37,500 nucleotides of DNA. It comes from Stramonita haemastoma. Its lineage: Eukaryota > Mollusca > Gastropoda > Neogastropoda > Muricidae. Below, piece after piece: positions 1-10,480 of the stretch (positions are counted from its first letter, which is position 1; each line of letters opens with the position of its first letter). Position numbers and translations under genes: made by a program. The stretch is taken from assembly GCA_030674155.1 (NCBI GenBank), contig CM060334.1:41407075-41444574 (forward strand), in the 5' to 3' direction. The notes beneath the pieces were generated by a model that saw only the letters and a list, made by a program, of their open reading frames with translations, was not told the DNA's origin and did no database searches.

Positions 1-25
1 TTTGCAATTCTTCTTCTTCTTATAC

Positions 26-76
<51 letters not shown>
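26..76. repeat. (ATC)n microsatellite
   Basis: About 16 tandem ATC units. It may be the 3' tail of a SINE, since the SINE at 16162 also carries an ATCATC-rich stretch, but no SINE body is visible before it in the window. The rest of 77-347 holds no gene or clear element. Confidence 0.85.
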
Positions 77-79
<3 letters not shown>

Positions 80-347
80 CTGCATAGCACATGTCCAAAC
101 ACTATTTTCTGCTGAATCTGCCTGTGAATTCACTCTATTTTGTGCCATACTGACCCCACGGGAAAGTCATGAGGTGATTTCTTGAAATTTGTATTTCTAT
201 TTGATCAACACGAACAGTGCACAGGCTGTGATTACAATTCTCTGGTATAAGTATACTCATGAAAGACAAATTTTTTTTAGAGAAAAAAACACCAAATTCT
301 GTCCATGCCAACACCTTTCCCCTTACCTACCCACCTTGTTGTTTCAG

Positions 348-560
348 TCGCGCCTGTACGCTCTGAACCAAGTGGTGGAGCTGCTGTCGACAGCGCAGGA
401 GAAGGAGGGGAGGGGGGAGGAGGGGGAGGACAGCGGGGCCCTGACCTCCACCACCCTGCTGAACTCGGCTCACCTGCAGCTGCTGGCCGGCTGCTTCGGG
501 GTGGGGCTGACCCCTGACCTCCAGGACATCGCCCCCCACTCCCAGCTCCACCACTACCAG
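348..560 (+). CDS. HERC1: HERC1-like exon 1 of window (71 codons)
   Basis: The acceptor is TTGTTTCAG before 348 and the donor is CAG|GTCCGT at 561. The exon is in phase 0 at both ends. It encodes an amphipathic helix (SRLYALNQVVELLS), a Glu/Gly-rich loop, then a second Leu-rich helix (LLNSAHLQLLAGCFGVGL). This looks like an alpha-solenoid part of the central HERC1 scaffold; I assign no catalytic role. The upstream neighbour exon lies outside the window. The GT at 561 is followed by CCGT rather than the GAGT common in this gene, so the donor is weaker than average. Confidence 0.75.
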
Positions 561-569
561 GTCCGTTTT

Positions 570-690
570 TTATTTAGTTAGTTATTTATTCATTTATTGA
601 TTTATTTTTATTTATTTATTTATTCTTTTATATTGAGGATAATGGAATAAGCACTCGTGTGCTTTTTTTACATCCGGTCCCATCAGTGAC
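570..690 (-). repeat. SINE family A fragment (3' part)
   Basis: A TTTATTTA tract is followed by a block reading GAGGATAATGGAATAAGCAC then TTTTTTACATCC. It matches the 3' half of the fuller copy at 6999-7359, lies antisense to the gene, and starts about 10-20 nt after the exon 1 donor. The remaining 690-1945 is AT-rich intron in which I see no gene. Confidence 0.65.
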
Positions 691-1945
691 TTATTCAGAA
701 TTGTGAAAGGAAAAAAACAACAAACACCTTCTCCCAGCCCTTTCTCTCACCTTCCCCCCAAAAAAACAAAAACAAACCAACAACAAAAAAACAAGAGAGA
801 AGCTATCAGAGGGAAAAGGGAGGGATGTGTAAAAATTTGTTTATGTTGAGAGCTTTAAAAGTTCCATTCTTAATGCTGTTGTGGGAACAGTGTGCACTTT
901 CCAATCTTCAATAAAAGAGTTTGAAAAGGGAATCAAGTAGGAACCTACATAACCTTAACTTTGTTCAGTGAGTTCAGATATGTATTGAGTGAAATTGTCT
1001 TTCTTAATCTACCAAGAACATTTTAGTTGGGTGAACAATTTTTTTTTTTTTTTTCCAATTGGGGCAGCTTTTGATATTCTATAAGTCAGGTATGGTCAAT
1101 ATGGTGCAGGTAAATGTTTCATCTTGTTGCATAGAAGTTTACTTTGAATGTCCATAAGCTGCTCAAATTTAAGTGTAACTCTTGACAAATTTTCCACTTT
1201 TGTTTTCTCTTTAGTTTTTATTGTCTTTTTGTTTTCTCCACATCTTTTTTTTTCGTCCTTAATAAAAGATTGGGTGAGCCGAACAGGTTTAGAATTTCAT
1301 TACTTGAAAGATAAGATTAGAATAATCTCAGAGCAAAGATCATTTTGTGCAACTAGAATAGGATTTAAAGTTGGTTAGAGTAGTGAGGTAATCTAATAAT
1401 GATAATGATAACAATAAATGGAATTTGTACGGCACTATATGATGCAAAAGCAACTCAAAATGCTTGCATGTAGTTTTACTCTGTAATATGTGATGCTTCA
1501 CCATATGAGTTACTCTGCGCCAGAGGTTAATTTTTAGTAACATGTTGCTATTCTGCATTAAAAAGGGTATTAAATACAGAAAAAAGATTGAAAATCGGAC
1601 AATTCTATGAAAAGTAATTGCAAATTGAAATGGGAGACTGCAGAAAGTGACAAAATGAGAAATGGACAAGTTTTGTAACATAATAGGTGGTCAGAATGAG
1701 GGCTTGGGTGTTTTCATAAGATTTTTAAAGCAAAAGGAGACAAAATTATGCCTTGAAAATTCAGTACATGGTAGAAAAATTGCTGTAGTTTATAAATCAA
1801 TCAAAATCTCAAAATTGAAATTCTGACCCCCACATGCCTAAAATGGCTCATAGCAGAAAAGTGGGTCAGGTGCTCAGGTGGACTCATTTCATAGTCAATG
1901 GTCACAGTTGTACTAGCATGGGTGATGATGTCTTGTTTCCCCCAG

Positions 1946-2066
1946 GACCTGATCAAAATGGCCAAGTCACAGACCCAGCAGGAGATCCAGCTGGCCGTGC
2001 ATCGTGTGTACGAGGTGCTCATCAACTCTCTGGTGCAGACGCACTGCTCCAAAACTCACCCCTCCA
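1946..2066 (+). CDS. HERC1: HERC1-like exon 2 of window
   Basis: The acceptor is TTTCCCCCAG before 1946 and the donor is CCA|GTGAGT at 2067. It enters in phase 0 and leaves in phase 1. The sequence reads DLIKMAKSQTQQEIQLAVHR and then a second helix ending in LVQTHCSKTHPS. It continues the helical scaffold from exon 1 and joins exon 3 through a split Asn codon, which supports both junctions. Confidence 0.75.
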
Positions 2067-2139
2067 GTGAGTCCTGGGAACACTTGTCGTTTGTCATTTG
2101 AGAGGCTAATGGAAAAGGAGTGTGAGATGAGTGCAGACT

Positions 2140-3345
2140 GTCAAGTCAAGTCAAAATGATCTTTATTGAGGGTAAAAGATTAAGTTTACACAACTTTTTT
2201 TCATCCTGCCCTCACAAAAAAAAAATCATGTAAATTGACTTCTAAAACATTCAAAAACAAATATCAACCTTTGTTGAAAAAACTAAAATAAATCAGGATT
2301 ATTTTCCAACAAATCTCTCAAGATAAAAAACAAAAACAAAAACAAACCCAAGACAGTACAACATAAGCTCACATCATACATACAAATGATACAAATACTA
2401 TATAACATGGGCATGAATAACAACAAGCAGCCAAATGTGAGGTAGTATCAAACATAAATGCGGACTATAGTTTGTCCATCAAATGTTTCTTCAAAAGTTT
2501 CTTAAACATTTGTTTTGAAGGAACTGATTTTAGAAAAGGGGGTAGGCTATTCCACAATGTTCTTCCTGAATAAGCAAGGCTTGATTTATAGAGATTATTA
2601 TGGGGCCTGGGCAGTAACAGTCTATGGGTAGGCCTATTTTTATTGACAGCAAATTTTTCCACAATTTTCTTTGGGGCTTTTCCGTTTAATATATTGAACA
2701 TACATAGATACTTGTTGAACTGCAGTCTGTCTTTGAGTGGAAGAATGTCTAGTTCTTTGTAGTTGGTGATGGTCAGCGTATTAGGATTCAATCGGATTAG
2801 TTTAACAGCTCTTTTATGTAGGCGGTTTATATGCTTTAGGTTTGTTTCACTTGCACTGTCCCATAAGGTAGAAACATAGTTTATAAGAGATAGAATATGG
2901 GCGTGAAAAAATAGTTTTCGTGACTGTAAATTTAGAAAATTTTTGATTTTTCTAAGTTGATACAATCTTACTGAGATTCGTTTTCCTAATGTGGCTATGT
3001 GATCTGACCAAGACAAATCGTTGTCGATTACTGCACCTAGTACTTTGTGTGAGACTACTTCTTCAATTTGTTGTCCATGGATATAAATTGGCTCGAATGG
3101 AGAACGCAATTTCTGTCTTTTTTGTCGAGTGGTTATAAACATACATTTTGTTTTATTAGAATTAAGAGACATATGATTGAGTTCTGTCCATTGGGTAAGT
3201 TTATTGATATCTGCCTGCATATCTTTCACAAGCTGGTTTGAATCATCGTTGTTACATTGAATTGATGTATCATCGGCAAACATTTGACATGAACAATGGA
3301 TATGCAGAGGTAGGTCATTAATATAAATGGAGAAAAGAAGTGGTC
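2140..3345 (-). mobile_element. 5'-truncated non-LTR retrotransposon (LINE) with RT C-terminal half
   Basis: On the minus strand an open frame from about 3345 down to 2465 encodes about 290 residues of reverse transcriptase. It starts inside the palm at GPLLFSIYINDLP and holds the catalytic FADDT (YxDD-type) box, followed by the thumb and a C-terminal region (KVLGAVIDNDLSW, LYQLRKIKNF, SGRTLWNSLPPF) typical of CR1/L2/Rex-like LINEs. The endonuclease and front of the RT are missing, so it is not autonomous. The 3' untranslated part runs down to about 2140 and ends in TTGAC repeats. The truncated 5' end abuts a TG tract. No frame break is seen in what remains, so the insertion is fairly young. 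Confidence 0.85.
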
Positions 3346-3520
3346 CTGTGTGTGTGTGTGTGTGTGTGGGGGGGGTTATGTGTGTACGTGTACATGAGAG
3401 CAAGCAGGAGAGAGAGAGTGTGTGAGTATGGGCATGTATGTGTGTGTGTATGCATGATTTCTGTGTGTGTGATCCTTTATGTATATGTGTGTACCTATGC
3501 ATATATGTGTGTGTAAGTGC

Positions 3521-3559
<39 letters not shown>

Positions 3560-3648
3560 TGTGCGCGCATGTGTAATTGTGTTTTAACTCTTCCTTCTAG
3601 TGTGTAAAATTTGTACACCGATATAAATATACATCAATACATACGTGA

Positions 3649-3718
<70 letters not shown>

Positions 3719-3753
3719 TGCGTGTGCGTGTGTGTGCATGCATGTGTGTGTGT

Positions 3754-3791
<38 letters not shown>

Positions 3792-3870
3792 GTGTGCATG
3801 CGTGCGTGCATGTGTAACACTTCATTCTAGCTTGTAAATTTGTAGATATAAACGTGTGTCTGTGTGTGTG
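3345..3870. repeat. TG-rich microsatellite block with duplicated intron segment
   Basis: TG tracts occur at 3345-3369, 3523-3556, 3652-3718 and 3740-3800. Between them a segment beginning GCATGTGTAA, with TTCTAG and a GATATAAA-type end, occurs twice (about 3567-3630 and 3808-3855), so the block is partly a larger tandem duplication. It ends at the exon 3 acceptor. Confidence 0.85.
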
Positions 3871-3879
3871 TGTGTGCAG

Positions 3880-4123
3880 ACACCCACACCCAGCTGCTGC
3901 TGTCGTCCATCCTGGCCCTCAGCTTCAAGTACCAGCCTGTGGACATTTCCCTGGTGGTGTCCTGCCAGCTGCTGGCCTGCCTGCACGACCTGTGTGCCCC
4001 CTCCACCCTCATCATCCCCCGCACCCTGCCCCCCGTCTCCTCCTGCCTCCAGCCCTCAGACATGGCCGCCATCCTCCATGTCGGCTCTCTGCGGCTGCTG
4101 CACATCATCGCGCTGTCCACAGG
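3880..4123 (+). CDS. HERC1: HERC1-like exon 3 of window
   Basis: A TG-repeat acceptor (TGTGTGTGCAG) precedes 3880 and the donor is AGG|GTGGGT at 4124. It enters in phase 1 and leaves in phase 2. It encodes Leu/Cys-rich helices (LLLSSILALSFKYQPVDISL, then LVVSCQLLACLHDLC). This is consistent with alpha-solenoid packing. The exon lies between a TG-rich block upstream and a 32-bp minisatellite downstream. The acceptor tract is almost pure TG instead of a C/T-rich tract. Confidence 0.75.
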
Positions 4124-4160
4124 GTGGGTGGTGTGTGGGGGATGGGGTTCTTGGTGGTGT

Positions 4161-4572
4161 TTCTGATACTAGATGTAGTGTGATGATGTTATTTCTGATA
4201 CTAGATGTAGTGTGATGATGTTATTTCTGATACTAGATGTAGTGTGATGATGTTATTTCTGATACTAGATGTAGTGTGATGATGTTATTTCTGATACTAG
4301 ATGTAGTGTGATGATGTTATTTCTGATACTAGATGTAGTGTGATGATGTTATTTCTGATACTAGATGTAGTGTGATGATGTTATTTCTGATACTTGATGT
4401 AGTGTGATGATGTTATTTCTGATACTAGATGTAGTGTGATGATGTTATTTCTAATACTAGATGTAGTGTGATGATGTTATTTCTGATACTAGATGTGGTG
4501 TGATGAGGTTGTTTCTGATACTAGATGTGGTGTGATGGGGTTCGTAATGTTATTTCTGATACTAGATTTCAT
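4161..4572 (+). repeat. 32-bp minisatellite, about 13 copies
   Basis: The unit begins TTCTGATACTAGATGTAGTG and repeats every 32 bp from 4161, nearly perfectly for the first ten copies, then with substitutions and a 9-nt expansion before the last. It starts about 37 nt after the exon 3 donor and does not include it. 4572-5449 otherwise holds AT-rich intron, with a degraded family A-like stretch near 4800-4900. Confidence 0.93.
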
Positions 4573-5449
4573 GCATACTTGACTCCTTGAGGAATTATTT
4601 GAACACAGCTCTGAAATTTTTCAGGCAGTGTGTCTTGGGGTAAGTTAACCCTCTTGCATTTGGATTCTCTAAACACAAATTGCTCCATCATGAAATCAGG
4701 TCAGGCGCGCATGCTCACTCGCCTTTTCCTCCTAATTACATACCAGTCAGGACTAAAAGGGTTAACTTCTTCTGTGAAAGAAGGGTGAATTTTTAATATA
4801 TGTGCAAGATGTTCTTTTTATGTCTGCTCATGGGATGTTGGTTTATACTCTCCTCTGAAGAACTTGCAGTGCAACTGGGTTGGTGCCAGGGGAAAAAAAA
4901 TCCCTTTAAACACTTAAGAAGAGACTTGAATGTTCAGCAAATGTCAAACCACAAGTTTGATGATGCTCCAGTTATTAGGCTATCTTTTCTTTACAGACAT
5001 GTTTTATGAGATTGCCTGGATTCTTTCACTGCTCAAGCAGTAGCACACTGTCACCAAGTACACTGAATGCAGTCACCTGTTTGCCAGACCGCTAATGGTG
5101 ACCAACTAAAATGAGTTTGATGTAGATCAGTGGGGTAGTGTAAAGGGATAGGACAAGCCTTAATGCAGCCACAACATTAGTTTTATTCTCCTGTTTTAGT
5201 TTTATTCTACTGTTTTCACTTGGCAAGTTACTAAACTTTGTTCTGTTTATGTACTGGTCATGCACACACAACACACATGTATAAAGAAATGTACATACAC
5301 ACATGTGCATGCATGCACACACTCAATGCACACAGCTTTTCTATCTTATATTGACTGTATCTCTCCCTATCTTGTTTACACACTCATGTTCTCCCAAACT
5401 CATTGCAAGAAACTATCATCTAAAAAAAAAGGATTGGATGTTAAAACAG

Positions 5450-5574
5450 GATCCATGCGGAGCGCCTGAGCACTGGCGTGGTGCAGTCTGTGATGGAGTT
5501 GCTGTGGCAGCGACTGCAGTGTCTGCTGCACACAGCCTGCCCTGCCCTGGCACCTGGCAGAGAGGGGCGCACAG
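5450..5574 (+). CDS. HERC1: HERC1-like exon 4 of window
   Basis: The acceptor is TTAAAACAG before 5450 and the donor is ACAG|GTGAGA at 5575. It enters in phase 2 and leaves in phase 1. The joined product runs from the end of exon 3 (ALSTG) into IHAERLSTGVVQSVMELLWQ, a clear amphipathic helix followed by a Cys-containing one. The frame agreement with exons 3 and 5 is the main support, because the acceptor has a poor polypyrimidine tract. Confidence 0.72.
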
Positions 5575-5849
5575 GTGAGAAACGGCACTGTCTGTTGTAG
5601 TCCTTTTGTTAATGTACTAAGGTTTAGGCTCTGTTGACTGTTTGGGAAGACATCCAGGAGGGGTGAGGAGAGGAGAGGAAACACTTTTGATTTTGATAAT
5701 GAGTGAGAGAGATAGTGCATTTAGTTGGAAGAGGAGAGGCTTTGTTTTAGTTGATTTTTTTGTCTGGGTGTGTGTTTCAGTGAGCATATGTATGCACTGT
5801 TATTACAGGTGTTAATTTCCAGCACTTTCAACTAGTCCAAACTGCTAAC

Positions 5850-5965
5850 CATTCCATCCCATACCAGCCCATTTGGGACCAACTGGTTTTTACTATAATG
5901 GAAACTGACCACATGCGGACTTGGTAAAAAGGGAGGAGCATGGTAATTGTAGCACTGGCCCTGGA
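5850..5965 (+). repeat. Short interspersed repeat family H, copy 1
   Basis: Its core, with ACCACATGCGGACTTGGTAA and then GTAGCACTGGCCCTGGA, recurs at 12430-12555 in the same orientation and at 7405-7520 in reverse. It is about 115 bp and non-coding. I do not recognise it. Confidence 0.6.
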
Positions 5966-6141
5966 CAAAGTTATACTGGGTTTGCACGTTATGTTATGTT
6001 TGGTGCTCTGTTGTATCAAATATTCATGGGAAAGGAAGAATAGAAATGAAAGTTTCATTAAAAAAATAAGACCTCAAATAGAAATAAAGTTTCATAGACA
6101 TACGATTTCAAAGGATTAAGACAAAGCCATGTTGGTTTCAG

Positions 6142-6288
6142 ATGTGAGTTTTGTGGCGGTGTCAGCTGTGGGGGACTTCCTGGTGTTCCTGCGTCGTGTG
6201 TGCTGTAACCACACCGTGCAGCATCGCCTGACCGACCACCGCTGGCTCAAAGTGCTCTTCACCATCATCAGCGGCACTGACGACAGAG
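6142..6288 (+). CDS. HERC1: HERC1-like exon 5 of window
   Basis: The acceptor is TTGGTTTCAG before 6142 and the donor is AGAG|GTCGGC at 6289. It enters and leaves in phase 1. It encodes a Val-rich helix (DVSFVAVSAVGDFLVFLRRV), a CCNHTVQH segment and then WLKVLFTIISGTDDR. This looks like conserved globular scaffold sequence, without low-complexity linker. Confidence 0.75.
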
Positions 6289-6721
6289 GTCGGCTGTTAG
6301 CTGGGACATAGTTCAGCACAGTTCTCTTGACTAGTATTCTCACTTTTTGCATGCGAGATGAGGTGTTCATGTCAAAGCTTGATTGATAGAATTGGAATGA
6401 ACTGGCTCTCATTTGTCACCTATTTCCCCCAAAAGTATCAAAATTATATAAAGTTCCTTTATAGTTTGAAAGGGAAGGGTGGGGGGAGGCATAGAGTTTG
6501 TTTGAGGTGATTCTTTATTAACTTTTTTTTTAAAAGAAAAAGTGACAAACAGGAAAAAAAAGAAGACAGATATCAGGAGAGTAAAGGATTGGACTTAATA
6601 ATAATAATGATAATACATGGAAGTTATATATTATCTTGCAAAAACAAATCAAAGCGCTTGTATTCAACCTATACAACACCCAAGCAATCAATGGCAATTG
6701 ATAGTTTTTGCAAACTCGAAT

Positions 6722-6784
<63 letters not shown>
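6722..6784. repeat. (CA)n microsatellite
   Basis: An almost pure CA run of about 31 units that ends 50 nt before the exon 6 acceptor. This is one of the few tracts in the gene with CA rather than TG on the sense strand. Confidence 0.95.
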
Positions 6785-6788
<4 letters not shown>

Positions 6789-6835
6789 TGCGTGTGGTTA
6801 TGTTTTTTTGGTTATATAGGGTTGTGACTGTGCAG

Positions 6836-6948
6836 GTCATCTGTACATTGACAACCTGCGAGTTCGCCTCCTGGCCCTGCAGTTGTTGAGCAGTGTGCTC
6901 CCGGCCTGTGACTCTGACCCTGACAGCAGCGCTGACTTCAAACGGGAG
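6836..6948 (+). CDS. HERC1: HERC1-like exon 6 of window
   Basis: The acceptor is GACTGTGCAG before 6836 and the donor is GGAG|GTGAGT at 6949. It enters in phase 1 and leaves in phase 0. Together with exon 5 it reads GHLYIDNLRVRLLALQLLSS and then an acidic stretch with DSDPDSS. A 60-nt CA repeat ends about 50 nt upstream, and a reverse-oriented SINE begins about 50 nt downstream. Confidence 0.75.
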
Positions 6949-6998
6949 GTGAGTCACTGCAGGGTTTGGGGTGGGTTGGTCAGCTGCTTTCGTTTTTC

Positions 6999-7359
6999 TT
7001 TTCTTTTATTTATTATTTTTTATTTATTTATTCTGTTATATCGAGGATAATGGGATAAGCACTCTTGTGCTTTTTTACATCCAGTCCCCGTGTGTATGCA
7101 GTTTTGTAAATGTCATCTGTTCCCACAGGTACACAATGGCCTACTCTTACGAAAAGCGGAACAGAATTTAACGTGTGCGCAAGATGTTCTGCGTGCGTTC
7201 ACACACGGGGCCTTGGTTTATAGTCCCATCCGAAGACTTTGGGGGAGAGTGGAGTCAGTACTGATGTTAACTCCAGGAGAAAAATCTCCTCAAACCAGGA
7301 ATCGAACCCAGGTTGTCAAATTGCGAGCGTAATGTTCTGACCACCAGGCTATCCCGTCC
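6999..7359 (-). mobile_element. tRNA-derived SINE family A, near full-length
   Basis: Read on the minus strand it starts at about 7359 with a tRNA-like head: an A-box-like TAGCCTGGTGGTC (7339-7353) and a B-box GGTTCGATTCC (7298-7308). A body of about 250 bp and an AAATAAATA-type tail at 6999-7035 follow. Fragments recur at 570, 23664, 24845, 33745 and 37405. Confidence 0.85.
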
Positions 7360-7404
7360 TTTCAGTTTGTTAGACACACAGTGAACAAATCCAGCATTGC
7401 TCAG

Positions 7405-7520
7405 TCAAGGATCCAGGGCCGGTGCTAAAATTAGCCCCTTCCTTTTACCAAGTCCAAGTGTGGTTAGTTCCTGCTATGATTAGCACCAGCTGGGCTGGTA
7501 TAGATAGCAGCTGAGAGGAG
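7405..7520 (-). repeat. Short interspersed repeat family H, copy 2 (reverse)
   Basis: The reverse complement matches the copies at 5850 and 12430 along its length, including GGTAAAAGGAAGGGGCTAAT and the GGCCCTGGATC end. 7520-8281 otherwise holds AT-rich intron without a visible gene. Confidence 0.65.
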
Positions 7521-8281
7521 CTGAAAGTGGGCAAAACTGACAGCTGTGGACACACATTGTTATGACTCTTATGAACAGAAATGTTCTAAATGAACCTTTT
7601 TTTCAGCTGTGCAACTTATTACAGTTCACATTTACAGTGAACTTCACATGATTAAGAGGAAAGTCACATCATTTTGTCTTGGAATATGGTCTTTTGTAAA
7701 GAGTGAAAACATTCATAAATCAACTTTAAGGGTAGTTTTTCCCCACAAATCACCCTAAGAATAAATACTTCAACTCACTTAGGGTGACTACTTCCACAGA
7801 GCATGTTCTGGGTTCATACTTTCATAAATGACCAGAAGTTGCAAATACGCCTACAAATCTTTTTAAAGGATAGAAACTTTTTCAGAGCACTTGGTATATG
7901 ACTGTTTCCCCAAAGAACCTATTCAAAATCTGTTTTTATGTCTTTGAATACAGGGAGATAGATTTTTATGTTGTGCAAAGTTCTATAAAGCAGATACTCC
8001 TCCCACCCAAGACTAGTTTTTTCCAGTCTAACACATGTCAGTCACATTTTCAAATCCCCACCAACCACAGACCATGTGAGGGCTAATGCCACACGGTGAA
8101 GTCAAGTTAAAAAAAAAAAAAAAACCAAGTGGGGAACTATAGAGTGATACCATAAAATGAAGAGAAGAGAGAGTGATTGATTTCAAGAGACAGGGGAAAA
8201 AAGAGAGAAAAAAGGGAAAGGACAAGGAGAAAATGACATATAAAAACACTCCCCCCCATGTTGCCTTGTTGCCTGTGGCAG

Positions 8282-8553
8282 GTAGTGGAGGAGCTGTTTT
8301 GCAGCCTGTCAGGAGCCTTCTGGAAGATTCCCCTCACCACCGCCCTGGCTGCTGCCCAGAAGAAGAAGTGGGCCCTGCAGAGAGAGTCCCCCCCCACCCA
8401 CGCCTGCGCTTCCTCCCCTGCCACCCCCACCTCCACCACCACCACCACCGCCAACGTCACCCCCACCCAGACGTCGGCCTCCCTGACCACGGCCTCCATG
8501 CGCCCAGACAAGGTCTCTGTGTCTGCTGCCGCCTCCACCACCTGTGCCGTCAG
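8282..8553 (+). CDS. HERC1: HERC1-like exon 7 of window, helix then Thr/Pro-rich linker
   Basis: The acceptor is CCTGTGGCAG before 8282 and the donor is CAG|GTACGT at 8554. It enters in phase 0 and leaves in phase 2. The first 30 residues are well ordered (VVEELFCSLSGAFWKIPLTT). The remainder is Ser/Thr/Pro/Ala-rich with a run of threonines, so it is probably a disordered linker leading into the SPRY domain of the next exons. Confidence 0.75.
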
Positions 8554-8637
8554 GTACGTTTGCGTTTGGTGTCTTGACTGTAAAAGTGTGTACCTTTTTT
8601 TCTGTACACAACTGTGTGCCTTTTTTCTGAAGGGGAG

Positions 8638-8938
8638 GGGATAGCTCAGAGGTCTAGAGTCCTTGCATTCCCTCAGCAGCCAAGGTTAAGCAGCGTTGAG
8701 TGTGGTTGCCAGTTGTTTGCGTGCCTTGGCTACAGTACAGTCCCCCCCAGTTCACCCAGCTGTAAATGGGTACCTGCCCTCTTTAGGGTCAGGGAAGGTA
8801 AAGGTAAAGCAGTGAGGGAGAGGAGATGGGCGCTGCCCTTAAAATGCTGGCCTCTAGAGAAGCTGAGGTCTCTGACGCCTTGCTCGCCTATGACCACACA
8901 GGTTATGGGACACCTTTACCTTGTTTTTTACCTTACCT
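8638..8938 (+). mobile_element. tRNA-derived SINE family B, near full-length
   Basis: It begins GGGGATAGCTCAGAGGTC, an A-box-like tRNA start. The body includes AGTTCACCCAGCTGTAAATG and GGGAGAGGAGATGGGCGCTG, and it ends GGGACACCTTTACCTT with a CCTTTA-type tail. Two further copies lie at 25335 and 32918, all in gene orientation. Confidence 0.85.
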
Positions 8939-9429
8939 TTTTTCTGTCTTTCTTTTTTGCTTGGGAGAGGGGTGGATATCTACAGTATTTGGAGTCGTAT
9001 GTTGCACCATATCAAACAACTGCAATCACAGCCTGTGCTTTGCTCTGTCCAGTCTGAGAAAAATAGAAATATTTGGAAGATTGAAAATGTTGTTGGTTTT
9101 CTCATTTTTTTAAAAGAAAAGTTAGATCAGTAACATAAAAAGGGCATCACTGTCTGTAATTATCATTTTGTGTCTATTCTAGTTGGAGTCGACTACACTT
9201 TTACACCAATTTTTTAAAATTCTTTTGAGGTTTTTTTGTTGTTGTTTAAAATCGTTGAGTGTAAACCCATGACCATAACACTTCAGAAAAACTGACACCT
9301 AGATGTTTTACCTTTCAGAATGTAGACGTTTGATATTTATTTTTTCTCTCTCTTGCCATATGCACAACTTGCCACAAGTATAGAGAACTGGTGTTGTCAC
9401 CAGTGTCACACCATACAGACCGCTCTTAG

Positions 9430-9545
9430 TTTATGAGCTTTCATGCTGTATAACCTCTTTATTGCGCTGTTGATGAACAGCGTTTGTCATAGAAACCGTT
9501 GCCAGCAATGCTCAGTTGACAATCGCTGTTCATCATGATTCAACG
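9430..9545. repeat. Inverted repeat, 12-bp perfect arms
   Basis: TGATGAACAGCG at 9471-9482 is the inverse of CGCTGTTCATCA at 9524-9535, with a loop of about 41 nt. This could be a MITE remnant or a chance hairpin. 8940-9430 holds AT-rich intron with no gene seen. Confidence 0.5.
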
Positions 9546-9628
9546 CTCTCTCTGTTTTGTCCAGCATATGCCTGAGCAAAATATGGTAGCAGCGAAAGGG
9601 TTAATGTAAACACAAAAAAAGTGACAGT

Positions 9629-9766
9629 GTTTCTGTGATGACTTGTGTGAACAGAGACTGGGACAGACGATAGTTTAAGAGCTTTCATGCTGTGTCATGT
9701 AAAGAAAGAAAAAAAAAAAGATAATGTTTCTATGACTGCTGGTGTGAACAGAGACTGGGACAGGCG
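9629..9766 (+). repeat. Two-copy duplication spanning exon 8 acceptor
   Basis: The stretch GTGTGAACAGAGACTGGGAC occurs at about 9645-9664 and again at about 9742-9761, 97 nt apart, with similar sequence before it (GTTTCTGTGATGAC against GTTTCTATGACTGC). The second copy is the true acceptor and exon 8 start; the first is an intronic decoy. Confidence 0.85.
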
Positions 9767-9947
9767 AGGGGGGCCGGTGAGCGGGGGGAAGGACAAGGAC
9801 CAGGTGGAGGTGGAGGGGGTGGTGTTTGACGCTGACCGCTGCGTGGCCTGCAATGTGGAGAATGGACACACCGTGGCCCATGGCTCCAGTGGCCGCGGGT
9901 ATGGTGTGGCCTCCACCCCCATGACCTCTGGCTGCTACCAGTGGAAG
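9752..9947 (+). CDS. HERC1: HERC1-like exon 8, start of SPRY domain
   Basis: The acceptor is TGTGAACAG before 9752 and the donor is GAAG|GTGAGG at 9948. It enters in phase 2 and leaves in phase 0. After a short basic/Gly linker the SPRY fold begins (VVFDADRC, HGSSGRGYGVAST, then GCYQWK). The pattern 'G-Y-G-V-A-S ... G-x-Y-Q-W-K' is typical of the first SPRY strands. SPRY domains bind proteins and are not catalytic. A near-copy of the acceptor and exon start lies 97 nt upstream. Confidence 0.82.
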
Positions 9948-9959
9948 GTGAGGGACGGG

Positions 9960-10081
9960 ACTGGTGGGGGGGGTGGAGGGAGGGAGGGCAAAATATGGAT
10001 GTGGTAGTGGACAGGATTGGTGCTGGAAGAATAGTTGGATAGGGGGAGGGAGGGAGGGAGAAAGAGGGAGAGGGGAGGGAG

Positions 10082-10120
<39 letters not shown>
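9960..10120. repeat. G-rich/GA-rich tract with (GA)n
   Basis: Purine-rich intron sequence: GGAGGGAGGG repeats from about 9965 and a pure GA run at about 10087-10120. It follows the exon 8 donor by about 15 nt. Confidence 0.85.
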
Positions 10121-10124
<4 letters not shown>

Positions 10125-10274
10125 TGCTTCAATAGCTATTTCACATCTGTCTAAAGAAAGTACCTCATTAACATGGAAGAGACTTGAGAGCTATCTCATG
10201 TGATTTCATGAATAAACTTGGAAAATGCACAGTTGTGACCAAAAAAGAGATGAGAAAATATACTGTTGTCAAAT

Positions 10275-10480
10275 TTTAAAAATGTGGTGTAAAAGAAAAC
10301 GAAAAAAGGTAAGATATTTTCAGATTTTGAAATAAAAGTAATTCTGTCTTTTCTCTCAGTTTCACATTGTGGAAGAAAACCAAAAAAATCAGAAATTTCA
10401 TATTTAGAAATAAACTTTAATTCTGTTTTCTTTTCTGTGTATCAGTTCCACATTGTGAAAGAAAACCGAGGGAATGAAGG
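10275..10480 (+). repeat. Degenerate 2-3 copy duplication spanning exon 9 acceptor
   Basis: CTCTCAGTTTCACATTGTGG followed by AAGAAAACC (10352-10382) is a near-copy of the true acceptor and exon start at 10437-10469. The true version reads TATCAGTTCCACATTGTGAA. An older third copy with AAAAGAAAACGAAAAAAGG lies near 10290. The period is about 80-86 bp. Confidence 0.78.

Noticed and set aside
2465..3345. An intact host gene encoding a reverse transcriptase
   Set aside because: It starts inside the palm domain with no upstream RT or endonuclease and is in reverse orientation within an intron; a truncated LINE explains it.
8309..8611. Gly-rich open frame on the minus strand opposite exon 7
   Set aside because: It is the shadow of the Thr/Pro-rich coding sequence. 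The plus strand has matching splice sites and phase.
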